Shown: piece after piece, positions 36,501 through 44,317 of the stretch
Numbering within the stretch: the stretch's first letter is position 1
Layout of the letters: every line of letters starts with the position of its first letter
Origin: an uncultured Clostridia bacterium
GTDB lineage: Bacteria > Bacillota > Clostridia > Lachnospirales > CAG-274
Direction of reading: 5' to 3'
Length of the DNA: 64,000 bases
Assembly (NCBI GenBank): GCA_947591605.1
Contig: CANQDF010000009.1
Coordinates: 1-64,000 of the forward strand
Translations under genes and position numbers: made by a program
Notes under the pieces: model-generated
Database searches by the model: none
The model's input: the letters and a program-made list of their open reading frames with translations, nothing else
What the model was told of the DNA's origin: nothing

Positions 36501-39460
36501 AGCCTCCTGTTAAGGGTGAAAGGTACAATATCACTCTTCAGAGGATCAACTACGGTTATAAGATCACAACCTATAACTACCAGACGGGCGAAACAGGCGT
36601 TAACTACTCCTTTGATTCTACAGACGGTCTTTCCGACCTGCTTATAACTCAGGAGGATAAGGACAATATCTGGGTAGGCTTCTTCGCTTGCCGTAACGCA
36701 GATATTGATATTACAAATGTTGAGCTTTACGAAACAGCTCCCGAAACGGATCCTGTTATAAGTAACCTTACAACAAACACATATTCACCAAACATAACAC
36801 TTCAGTCAACATTGTATACGGGTTCACCCGAATATACACTGGTGCTTAAGGCTAACAACTACTCAGGCGGTCTTGTTACTATCAGACAGGGCGATGAGGA
36901 GGTTTACACAGATACACCTATCACCAGAAAGGCTACAAGCTACCCTGTAACTCTTGAGCCAAACGCTAAGACAGAGTTCACCGTAACTTATACACCTAGC
37001 CGTGTTGATGATTGTGTATCATATGATCCTGTTGTTTTGAGGTTTATCATAACATGTAAGGCTATGGATGAAACTCTTGACGACATCTATGTAAGCCCCG
37101 AGGGCTCCGTTAAAACAGGTGACGGTACAAGAGAGAATCCTATAGACTTTGAGAGCGGTATAGGTCTTTGTCAGCTTGGACAGAAGGTCATAATGCTTGA
37201 CGGTGTATACCATCCAACCGACAAGATCAATATACCTTTAACAAACACAGGTACGGCTGCCGCAAGAAAGTATCTTGTAGCAGACGAGGGTGCTCATCCT
37301 GTTATCGACTGTCAGAAATTAACACCGGGCTTTACGATTGCAGGCGATTACTGGGTATTCCGCGGCATAGAGGTATGTAATGCGGCAGGTAACACCAAGT
37401 CCTTCGAGCTTGGCGCCGACCATACAATAGTTGAGGATTGTGTATTCCATGACAATGGTGATACAGGTCTTCAGATAAGCCGTGTTGACAATGCGGAAAT
37501 AATTGACGAATGGCCTGCTTACAACCTTATAAAGGATTGTGAGTCATTCAACAATGCAGACCCATCAAAGAACAATGCCGATGGTTTTGCTTCCAAGCTT
37601 ACATCGGGTTACGGCAACGTATTCCAGAATTGTATATCTCACCACAACGTAGATGACGGCTGGGATCTTTATACAAAGCTTGAAACAGGTCCTATCGGTC
37701 CTGTAACCCTTGATAACTGTGTTGCTTACAAGCAGGGCTATGAGCTTGCAGATGACGGTACGGATGCTCCTTGGTCGGATCCCGACGGCTGCAACGGCTT
37801 CAAGACAGGCGGCGAGAACATCTCCGTAATGCACTATATCAAGGACGGTATCACATTCGAGAACATGGGTAGTGGTATCGACTCTAACTTCAACCCTGAG
37901 TTAAAGGTAAGGAATGTTGTATCCTACATGAACGAGAGATATAATATCGCTCTTTACTCAGACAGACCAAGTAACTACAACTTTGATATAAAGGGCCTTA
38001 TCTCCTACAAGGGCGAGCGTCCCGACAGAATAGGTTCCGTAAGCTACAAAGAAGGCGTATCTTATGAGAATGCAAGCAGCAATTCACTGATCAGCTCAAG
38101 CAATTACTTCATCTATGGTTTCAACGATCCTGATGAAATAAACGCAGGTACACCTAACCAGAAGGATCCTGAGGTTTGGACAAATGAGGAGCTCTTCAAT
38201 GAGAGCTTTGGCTTCAAGAACTATGTGGATAACGGTTCAAAGATCACATATGCAACTCTTAAGGAGCTTGCAGGCGGTACATTTGACCTTAACTCCTACA
38301 ATGCCGACCTTGTTAAGGTTGATGACAGCTTCTTCAAGAATACGGACAGCAGCTCTGTAATAACAAACGGTCGTTATTCAAGAGATGAAAACGGCAAGTT
38401 TATCAGAGGCGACTTCCTTGTTCTTACAACACCTTATGTACATGATGCAGACGATTATATTGATTACAGCATCTATGAGATAAAAGAAGATACAGAGCCA
38501 TCAACAGACAACACAGAGGACACCACAAAGGCTCCTTCACCAAGCGGCGGCGGCTCATCATCGGGCGGCGGCAGCGGCAGCAGCAGGAGCGGCGGTGGCG
38601 GCGGTTCATCCGTTAAAGCCTCCGGAGAGGCAGCTTCAACAACCGTAAGCGAGGACGAGGAAATAACGGAGCGCACAACAGCAGCTCAGGCTAAGTCCTT
38701 TGTAACACCTAGCGGCGTTGTTATCACACCTCCTGTAAACACAGGCGTAAGAGTAAACTTTACCGATATTGCAAGCCGTGCATGGGCAGTTGATTCCATC
38801 AACAAGCTTGCATCGGCAGGTATTGTAAACGGCGTAAGTGCAAATACATTTGCTCCTGACGCATACAGCAAGAGAGCAGACTTCATTGTAATGCTTGTTA
38901 AGACTCTTGGTCTTACAGACGCAGGCACAGATAACTTTACGGATGTTGAGTCCGGCAAGTACTATGCAAATGCGCTTGCAATAGCTAAGGAAGCAGGTAT
39001 TGCTTCAGGCTACAGCGACGGTACATTCAAGCCCGAAAATACAATTACCAGACAGGATATGATGGTACTTGTTGCAAAGGCACTTGAATTTACAGGCGCA
39101 GAGCTTGACACAAGCACAGCAGTGCTTAACGGTTATTCCGATGCAGCACAGGTTGCAGACTATGCTAAGCCATATGTAGCAGCACTTCTTAATGCAGGTA
39201 TCGCAAACGGTACAGATACAGGCATCGCTCCTACAGCACTTATTACAAGGGCACAGATGAGCGTACTTGTAGCAAACGTATATGATACGGTGCTTGAAGC
39301 AGCAGAGGCATATGCAGCAGAGCAGGAAGCAGCTGAGGCAGAAACCGAGGAAACCACTGAGGCAGACGAGGCAGAGGAAGATACAACAGCTTCCGACACC
39401 GAGGATACCACAGAGGTGCTTACCGAGGAAACTACCGAAGCAGTAACCGAAGCTGAATAA
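33593..39460 (+). CDS. Giant SLH-anchored family 9 pectate lyase
   Basis: The 1955-residue secreted protein has a signal peptide (1 to about 26), a lectin-like beta-sandwich (about 58-300), three or four Big_3 bacterial Ig repeats (TTYVVGSSFEQAGLKIVGTL; NTFYTGSKFSDVGLVV; TTYYLGDELDTAGLVV), a second sandwich (about 700-1050), a short Ig-like domain, then a right-handed beta-helix (about 1163-1610) of PL9 type. The helix shows DGFASKL, NVDDGWDLYTK and NGFKTGG, matching the calcium aspartates and lysine base of known PL9 pectate lyases. A Gly/Ser linker leads to three SLH domains (about 1719-1900), which bind pyruvylated wall polymer, and then an unusual acidic Thr/Glu tail of about 55 residues. 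AAAGGAGG precedes the ATG. Role: cleavage of polygalacturonate at the cell surface. Confidence 0.9.
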   Translation: MKKRRIVAFALATTMVFSSFSSVTFAEETVSPAAAEASVQEDDVVSSAAVEAYAADTFMRDGMITNIPDEGDDGWMATVTGDSGGTAKMSGTDHDTYAGDDAVYNDQPYYSVVKDDDGNVDIRMGVFRDDGTVVEAIGKMQASSDGHTLYYKELSASDSFELSAKAKINKLDLTGSNPQQIGFGLIVRDEVRPMTNYSSRSNMLFVGPMNMSREPYKVYARNNNTAVTPSAMPLFSNETGTDPKPGDTIELKLRKNGNAFILTYGDLAPVSVNNWINFTDTIYPGLFVTRAADIEFSDIKLEMLENKYTSIAVEQVPDRTTYVVGSSFEQAGLKIVGTLPDGSTEEVDPHDYDVVCFDDIKDTVGTHPITVVCGDCTTTFDVNIEPKKVESLSVRYPTARNTFYTGSKFSDVGLVVNATFNDGTTATLKNDEYILKIDGQVIDSSLYFDDTMLGTKTVTVEYTDQDPSIDPNGKSASFNIKVLQAEIKSLFIAALPAKTTYYLGDELDTAGLVVRAEYDLGDTSKYQALLESEYTVEGFDSSVPNDAEVLTIRLKRDPSKTITFTIVVKERMPVAPRIVTYPRTTFSVGERYDAKGMISAVVYDSDDVEDMDNSPIYYYDGTRYYTLTSPDEENEDLKPEADGTYTIASSLFTDPATAPDYYIDLTSYDNSKVGTTQVTVVYRDFEDETLAVTIEEGKRYIWKPSIFGASSMGLDNKPPTTEIYVDGALVGADNYDNAVGIMENGKLTNVKDVRINSWDGAGKISGDQDGIGYYYTRIDSDNNFTLTADVKINRYILDPDDPEGKDQLEIEKSQKEAEELLGRPIGRDEAIDMYRDGQEAFGLEARDAVALFAKDGLGDDNLITIKAEDAQLDKYGEPVNIWEAYVKGMSAVDYRGTTRKVAVANVAPVFASNIVLAGGYSGATYSKDITSSGYWANTQRNRINLFVRKGVTNYISSGGTRVGPYNSTEQPPVKGERYNITLQRINYGYKITTYNYQTGETGVNYSFDSTDGLSDLLITQEDKDNIWVGFFACRNADIDITNVELYETAPETDPVISNLTTNTYSPNITLQSTLYTGSPEYTLVLKANNYSGGLVTIRQGDEEVYTDTPITRKATSYPVTLEPNAKTEFTVTYTPSRVDDCVSYDPVVLRFIITCKAMDETLDDIYVSPEGSVKTGDGTRENPIDFESGIGLCQLGQKVIMLDGVYHPTDKINIPLTNTGTAAARKYLVADEGAHPVIDCQKLTPGFTIAGDYWVFRGIEVCNAAGNTKSFELGADHTIVEDCVFHDNGDTGLQISRVDNAEIIDEWPAYNLIKDCESFNNADPSKNNADGFASKLTSGYGNVFQNCISHHNVDDGWDLYTKLETGPIGPVTLDNCVAYKQGYELADDGTDAPWSDPDGCNGFKTGGENISVMHYIKDGITFENMGSGIDSNFNPELKVRNVVSYMNERYNIALYSDRPSNYNFDIKGLISYKGERPDRIGSVSYKEGVSYENASSNSLISSSNYFIYGFNDPDEINAGTPNQKDPEVWTNEELFNESFGFKNYVDNGSKITYATLKELAGGTFDLNSYNADLVKVDDSFFKNTDSSSVITNGRYSRDENGKFIRGDFLVLTTPYVHDADDYIDYSIYEIKEDTEPSTDNTEDTTKAPSPSGGGSSSGGGSGSSRSGGGGGSSVKASGEAASTTVSEDEEITERTTAAQAKSFVTPSGVVITPPVNTGVRVNFTDIASRAWAVDSINKLASAGIVNGVSANTFAPDAYSKRADFIVMLVKTLGLTDAGTDNFTDVESGKYYANALAIAKEAGIASGYSDGTFKPENTITRQDMMVLVAKALEFTGAELDTSTAVLNGYSDAAQVADYAKPYVAALLNAGIANGTDTGIAPTALITRAQMSVLVANVYDTVLEAAEAYAAEQEAAEAETEETTEADEAEEDTTASDTEDTTEVLTEETTEAVTEAE

Positions 39461-39477
39461 TGTAATATTTACAATAA

Positions 39478-39506
39478 AAAGGGTCTGCCCGTTTGGGCAG
39501 ACCCTT
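39478..39506 (+). terminator. Terminator hairpin of the SLH lyase, left copy
   Basis: GGGTCTGCCC (39481-39490) pairs perfectly with GGGCAGACCC (39495-39504), but the T run expected next is missing: TTAGACTG of the insertion element follows. A near copy of the hairpin lies on the other side of the element (39744-39773). Confidence 0.7.
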
Positions 39507-39743
39507 AGACTGTCAAAAAAGCTTAAATTAGATTCAAAAAATGATTTTTAAGAGTTTAAACTTGAAAAAAACATTTAAAGGTAATTTAAGCGCCGCAGGC
39601 TAAAATCCGCAGGACGAGCTTTGCCCGTCCGAGGAAAAGAGGGAGTGTCGAGCGATAGCGAGGCGCGAATCTCTTTGTACTCTGTGAAAAAAATGCAGGA
39701 AATGCAAGCATTTCCTGCAAGCGTGTCGATTTTTTCGACACGC
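39507..39743 (+). mobile_element. MITE-like insertion element, copy 2 (inverted relative to copy 1)
   Basis: The 237 bp match copy 1 (271-509) read from the other strand. The GC-rich part (about 39590-39743) is almost identical, including both end hairpins, while the first 80 bp are more diverged. It lies between converging genes, in the middle of duplicated terminator sequence: about 29 bp immediately left and right agree at all but one position. No gene is encoded. Confidence 0.8.
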
Positions 39744-39776
39744 AAAGGGTCTGCCCGTTTGGGCAGACTCTTTGCT
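39744..39776. terminator. Terminator hairpin, right copy
   Basis: GGGTCTGCCC and GGGCAGACTC form the same hairpin as at 39478, now followed by TTTGCTTT, so it has a better T run for the plus strand. It can also serve the minus-strand S41 gene. Confidence 0.65.
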
Positions 39777-39794
39777 TTATATATTCCTGTTAAA

Positions 39795-40754
39795 TTACCT
39801 GTTTTTATCTATATGCTCAAGTGTATACTCCAGCTCATCACGATCGGGTGTAATATCGGGTTTTATTCCTGTACCGTGTATTGTATTGCCTTTTGGGGTA
39901 AGTATATTAAGTGTTGTAGCCTTTACGCCGTACCCGTCCAAAAGCTTTATCTCCGTTTGACCTATTCCTTTACCGTATGAATAACCGCCTATTACGGTAA
40001 CATTGTCAAGGTTTTCCCTCAGTGCATTTATAAATACCTCTGCGGCGGAGGCAGTCATATTGTTTTGCAATATGTATATCTTGTCGGGGTGCAGAGGAGT
40101 TTTGTTTTTTGATTTTGGCGCCGATGAAAAAAGCTTGCTGCGGTAATTATATATGCTTATTGTATTGCCGGCGGGTAAAAAATACTCCGAGATCCTATTG
40201 GCATATTTTAGTACTCCCCCTCCGTTATCTCTCAGGTCTATTATAAGGTTTTTGCAGTCACGCATCCGACCAAGCTCATCCTTTACGGCTTTGCCCGATG
40301 AGGAGGAAAAGGCTGTAAGGGTAAGTATGCCTGTATTGTCATCAAGCTTTTTAAAGCTTGTCATTTTACCGTCGGTTTCAATGGAGTTTTGCTCCCGTGA
40401 AAGTTCTCCTCGGTTAAAAAAGACTGTATAATTATCCTTGCTTTCCTTTCTCAATTCATCCGTAAAAACAGATATTACAACATTGTCAAAAGCCTTTAAA
40501 TACGAGCTGCCGCTTTCAAATGCAATATGCCTTGAATATATGCTGTCAAGTGCATCCGTATTTATATAATTGCCTGCTATAAGTATCTTGAAAACAGTGT
40601 AATTATAGTTGAAAAAGAACAATGCAAGAAGTATTAAAAATATTATAATTATGTCTATCTGATACCTTATATTATCTCTTTTTAGCTTTTTAAGCTCTTC
40701 CTGCGGCGTAAGTGTTTTGCGCTTAAATAATACTTTAAATATTTTTTTGGGCAT
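39795..40754 (-). CDS. Membrane-anchored S41 peptidase lacking a PDZ domain
   Basis: The 319-residue protein has a basic N-terminus, one membrane helix (IDIIIIFLILLALFFF, about 33-50) and an extracytoplasmic S41 (tail-specific protease) domain. LIIDLRDNGGGVLKYAN, the serine in NNMTASAAEVFINALR and the lysine in YSYGKGIGQTEI make the Ser-Lys dyad. There is no PDZ domain between helix and protease, unlike CtpA, so substrate choice must differ. It starts six bases after the dehydrogenase gene and shares its transcript. No clear ribosome site is seen. Substrate unknown. Confidence 0.82.
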   Translation of the reverse strand: MPKKIFKVLFKRKTLTPQEELKKLKRDNIRYQIDIIIIFLILLALFFFNYNYTVFKILIAGNYINTDALDSIYSRHIAFESGSSYLKAFDNVVISVFTDELRKESKDNYTVFFNRGELSREQNSIETDGKMTSFKKLDDNTGILTLTAFSSSSGKAVKDELGRMRDCKNLIIDLRDNGGGVLKYANRISEYFLPAGNTISIYNYRSKLFSSAPKSKNKTPLHPDKIYILQNNMTASAAEVFINALRENLDNVTVIGGYSYGKGIGQTEIKLLDGYGVKATTLNILTPKGNTIHGTGIKPDITPDRDELEYTLEHIDKNR

Positions 40755-40760
40755 AATAAA

Positions 40761-41486
40761 TTAAAACCCCCCGTCTATACCTATTATCTGTCCTGTTATA
40801 TATGTGTTTTTCTCTGCAAGAAAAAGCGCAAGCCCTGCCACCTCCTCGGGTGTACCAAAGCGGCATAAGGGTATCTGCTCTATAAAGTCCGAGCGTTCCT
40901 CATCGCTTAAAAAGCTGTTCATATCCGTCTGAACAGCTCCGCAGGCTATAGCGTTTACGGTTATGCCTGAAGGCCCCAATTCCTTTGCCAGGGCTTTTGT
41001 AAAGGCATTCATAGCCCCTTTTGAGGCGGAATATACTGCCTCACAGGATGCACCCGACGTACCCCACATGGAGGATATGTTTATTATGCAGCCGCAGTGG
41101 CGGCGTACCATATCAGGCAGTACCAAATGAGTGCAGTTTAACATGCTTTCAACATTATTTTTAATAATATGCTGCCATTCATGGGGCTTCATATCCTCAA
41201 AAAGCCCTATATGCGATATACCGGCATTATTTACAAGCACATCAATACCGCCAAATTTATTATATATGTCTTTTATTGTATTTTTGGCCTGTTCATAGTC
41301 CGATACATCCGATATAAAGGCGGCGGAAGAGGGTGAATATTTTTTTACCTTATCAAGCGTTGCGGCAAGCTCATCCTTTGATTTTTTTGTATTGAGTATT
41401 ACGGTATAACCGTTTTTTGCAAATTCAAGTGCAGCGGCACGGCCTATACCCTTTGCCGAACCCGAAATAAACACAATTTTGCTCAT
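40761..41486 (-). CDS. Short-chain dehydrogenase, FabG-like
   Basis: The 241-residue NAD(P)-dependent enzyme has the cofactor motif SGSAKGIGRAAALEFA, NNAGIS, the catalytic Ser and YxxxK (SSMWGTSGASCEAVYSASKGA) and the ending AEKNTYITGQIIGIDGGF typical of 3-oxoacyl-ACP reductases. Because it is far from any fatty acid genes, it may act on another carbonyl. The start is ATG 41484-41486 with GAGGAGAG upstream; the open frame extends further without a ribosome site. It precedes the S41 gene by six bases. Confidence 0.87.
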   Translation of the reverse strand: MSKIVFISGSAKGIGRAAALEFAKNGYTVILNTKKSKDELAATLDKVKKYSPSSAAFISDVSDYEQAKNTIKDIYNKFGGIDVLVNNAGISHIGLFEDMKPHEWQHIIKNNVESMLNCTHLVLPDMVRRHCGCIINISSMWGTSGASCEAVYSASKGAMNAFTKALAKELGPSGITVNAIACGAVQTDMNSFLSDEERSDFIEQIPLCRFGTPEEVAGLALFLAEKNTYITGQIIGIDGGF

Positions 41487-41501
41487 AATTTCTCTCCTCA
41501 C

Positions 41502-41554
41502 TTGCAATATTTTTCTATTAATGGTATCATAACTTATAGAGAGAAAAAATACAA
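41502..41554. promoter_or_regulatory. Divergent promoters sharing one -10 region
   Basis: For the MATE gene: TTGCAA (41502-41507), 17 bp, TATCAT (41525-41530). For the dehydrogenase: TTGTAT (forward 41549-41554), 17 bp, TATGAT (forward 41526-41531). The two -10 boxes occupy the same bases on opposite strands, so only one polymerase can bind at a time. Confidence 0.5.
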
Positions 41555-41586
41555 TATTTTTGTTTATTTTTATTGATGGTGTTGGT

Positions 41587-42924
41587 ATGTTTAAATTTTT
41601 TGACGATAAACGTTTTATAAAAAATCTTGCTTTTTTGGCAATACCCATAATACTTAACGAGCTGTTGAATTCGGCCGTAAATATGCTGGATACTTTTATG
41701 ATAGGCACTCTCGGTGAGGGGCCTGTGGCTGCCGTTGGTCTGGGTAATCAGATATTTTTTCTTTTTACTATTATTTCCTTTGGCATAAACAGCGGCACGG
41801 CAATATTTATGGGTCAGTTTGCGGGTAAAAACGATATGCAAAGCGTGCATAAAACCATCGGTCTTTCAATGCTGCTTACGGTCGGCGCTGCCGTTGTGTT
41901 TGCCTGCGCCGCCTTATTTATGCCGGATAAGATAATGCACATTTATTCAAAGGATAAAGCGGTAATTGCACTGGGCTGTGATTATCTGCGTACAATAGCG
42001 GTTTCTTATGTGTTTACGGCCGTAATAATGGTTTTCAACTCGGCGCTTAAGGTTACGGGCAACACAATGCAGCCTATGTTTACCACGTTTATTTCGTTTT
42101 TGATAAATTTTGCGGGCAATTACATATTTATAATACGGCTCGGTATGAGTGTGAGGGGTGCGGCGCTCTCCACCCTTATTGCAAGAAGCTGTGAATTGCT
42201 GCTTCAGCTTGTGCTTATGCTGACAAGAACAAGCCCTGTAATTACATCGCCAAAAAATTATTTTGCTTTGAGCAGGGAGTTTTGCAAGCCGTTTATAGGT
42301 GTTTCACTGCCGGTTGTCATAAACGAAGCCGTGTGGGCATTTGGCACGTCGGCATATAATATAGCCTATAAGTTCAGCGGAACGGTCGCACAGGCAGCTT
42401 TGCAGATAGCCACCACCGTGCAAAGCCTTTTCCTTGTGGCGGGCTTGGGCGTAGGTTCGGCATGTGCAATAATAATATCCAATGCCCTCGGCTCGGGAGA
42501 TAAGGCTAAGGCGTTGGATAATTCCAAAAAATGTATTTTTTTCGGTGTTGTTGTAAGCGTTGTTATGGGCTGTATGCTTGCTGTCGCCTCACCTTTTATT
42601 GTAGGGCTGTTCAATGTGGACACATATGCCGCAGACAGCGCATATAAAATGCTTATTATTATTTCTGTCGGCATTATACTTAAAACCCTGACCTATATAA
42701 CAATATGCGGCATATTGAGGAGCGGCGGCGATACAAAGTTCTGTCTTGTGCTGGAAAGCGGCTCTGTATGGCTTATAGGTCTGCCTATGGCATTTTTGGG
42801 CTCTGCCGGTTTGCATCTGCCTATTTATGTTACATTTGCCATGGTTTATATTGAGGAGCTGGTTAAGGCAGTTATAGCGTTAAAAAGAGTATCGGCAAAT
42901 AAATGGCTGAGAACACTGGTATAG
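41587..42924 (+). CDS. MATE family efflux transporter
   Basis: The 445-residue protein has twelve predicted membrane helices and the MATE pattern: AIPIILNELLNSAVNMLDTFMIGTLG in the first helix, GINSGTAIFMGQFAGKND, and a repeat of the same layout in the second half (GVSLPVVINEAVWAFG; GLGVGSACAIIISNALG). MATE pumps expel cationic drugs or metabolites using Na+ or H+. ATG 41587 is preferred though its ribosome site is weak; a TTG nine codons upstream is possible. It is monocistronic and divergent from the dehydrogenase. Confidence 0.9.
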   Translation: MFKFFDDKRFIKNLAFLAIPIILNELLNSAVNMLDTFMIGTLGEGPVAAVGLGNQIFFLFTIISFGINSGTAIFMGQFAGKNDMQSVHKTIGLSMLLTVGAAVVFACAALFMPDKIMHIYSKDKAVIALGCDYLRTIAVSYVFTAVIMVFNSALKVTGNTMQPMFTTFISFLINFAGNYIFIIRLGMSVRGAALSTLIARSCELLLQLVLMLTRTSPVITSPKNYFALSREFCKPFIGVSLPVVINEAVWAFGTSAYNIAYKFSGTVAQAALQIATTVQSLFLVAGLGVGSACAIIISNALGSGDKAKALDNSKKCIFFGVVVSVVMGCMLAVASPFIVGLFNVDTYAADSAYKMLIIISVGIILKTLTYITICGILRSGGDTKFCLVLESGSVWLIGLPMAFLGSAGLHLPIYVTFAMVYIEELVKAVIALKRVSANKWLRTLV

Positions 42925-42971
42925 CGTGTATAAATTTAAGTAAATGCCGATCCGTATAAAATTAAAAAGGG

Positions 42972-43010
42972 TTTTGCCGCATTTAGCTGTCCACAGTCAA
43001 ATACGGCAGT
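42972..43010 (+). terminator. Possible hairpin after the MATE gene
   Basis: TGCCGCATTT and AAATACGGCA nearly pair (one mismatch) around an inner CTGT/ACAG stem, but no T run follows directly. Confidence 0.3.
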
Positions 43011-43084
43011 ATATCAAAATTGTTTTAATCCTGAATTATTCGGTATTTCCATAATATAATTAATATATGAGCAGGAGTGAGGAT

Positions 43085-44299
43085 ATGGAAGATATGGAGA
43101 AAAATAAAAATAATGATTCCGGCTTTATGAGGGGGGTGCTGTTCGGCATACTGCTGACGGTTTGTGTTGCTTTGCTTGCAAGGAGCAGTGCTGTGCTGTA
43201 CAGATATTTTGTAAAAGGAGAGATCAATTACGAAACAAAGGCAAAGCTTATTTACAATTTTCTTGAGTCCAATTATGTTGAGGATATAAATGAAAAGGAT
43301 ATGTATGAGGGCATTTATGCGGGTATGGTGTATAATACCACCGACAGATATTCCACATACATACCTGCCGACGCATATAAGAATTATTTGCAGAATACGC
43401 AGGGAGAGTATGTTGGCATAGGCATAGTCGTAGGCATAAATGAAAACAGCAAAATTGAGATAAAATATGTATATGAGGGTTCCTCGGCAGAAAAGGCAGG
43501 CATAATGCAAGGGGATATATTGGTGTCCGTTGAAGGTGTGGAAGCGGGATACGAAAACTATCAGGACATAGTTGACCTCATAAAGGGAGAGGAAGGCACG
43601 GAGGTAAATATTTCGGTTTACAGGCCTCAGCAGGCCCTTGATCTTGATATGACAGTAAAAAGGGTACATATAGATACACCTACCGTCTGCTCGGCAATGC
43701 TGGAGGACAATATAGGGTATATACGCATATCACAGTTTGAAGGCGTTACATACGACCAGTTCAAGACATCGTTTGACAAGCTTAAGGCAGACGGTATGGA
43801 GAGGATAATAGTAGATCTCAGGGATAACCCCGGAGGCTTGCTGACATCCGTAAGCAGCATACTGGATGAATTTTTGAGCGAGGGAGTAATAACCTATACC
43901 GAGGATAAAAACGGCAACAGAGAATATGAGTATTCCACGGGGGACGGCATTGATATGCCTATGGCAGTGCTGGTAAATGCTTCAAGCGCATCCGCATCGG
44001 AGCTTTTCAGTGCCGCTGTACAGGACAGAGGCATAGGCGAGGTAGTGGGTGTGACCACATACGGCAAGGGAGTTGTGCAGACCACATATCCTTTAAGCGA
44101 CGGCAGTGCCCTTAAAATCACCACGTCAAGATACTATACGCCAAACGGTATCTGCATTGACGGTATAGGTGTAAAGCCGGATTATGAAGCAGAAGCGGCA
44201 CCGGATTTTAGTATGCCTTACCTTGCAAAGGACGAGGCCGAGTTTGCCGAAAACGATCTTCAGCTTGAAAAGGCTGTTGAGGTAGTCAAAAACAAATGA
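43085..44299 (+). CDS. ctpA: Carboxyl-terminal processing peptidase (S41) with PDZ domain
   Basis: The 404-residue protease has an N-terminal membrane helix (VLFGILLTVCVALLA, about 18-32), a PDZ domain (about 105-190; GIGIVVGINENSKIEIKYV, GDILVSVEGV) and an S41 catalytic domain with the serine in NASSASASELFSAA and the lysine in TTYGKGVVQT. Such enzymes trim secreted or lipid-anchored proteins; in sporulating relatives CtpB activates SpoIVFB processing of pro-sigma-K, and a SpoIVF pair lies 5 kb away. ATG 43085 is chosen, with AGGAG seven bases upstream, over an earlier ATG at 43067. Confidence 0.9.
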   Translation: MEDMEKNKNNDSGFMRGVLFGILLTVCVALLARSSAVLYRYFVKGEINYETKAKLIYNFLESNYVEDINEKDMYEGIYAGMVYNTTDRYSTYIPADAYKNYLQNTQGEYVGIGIVVGINENSKIEIKYVYEGSSAEKAGIMQGDILVSVEGVEAGYENYQDIVDLIKGEEGTEVNISVYRPQQALDLDMTVKRVHIDTPTVCSAMLEDNIGYIRISQFEGVTYDQFKTSFDKLKADGMERIIVDLRDNPGGLLTSVSSILDEFLSEGVITYTEDKNGNREYEYSTGDGIDMPMAVLVNASSASASELFSAAVQDRGIGEVVGVTTYGKGVVQTTYPLSDGSALKITTSRYYTPNGICIDGIGVKPDYEAEAAPDFSMPYLAKDEAEFAENDLQLEKAVEVVKNK

Positions 44300-44317
44300 T
44301 GTCCGAGGGATTTTGTT

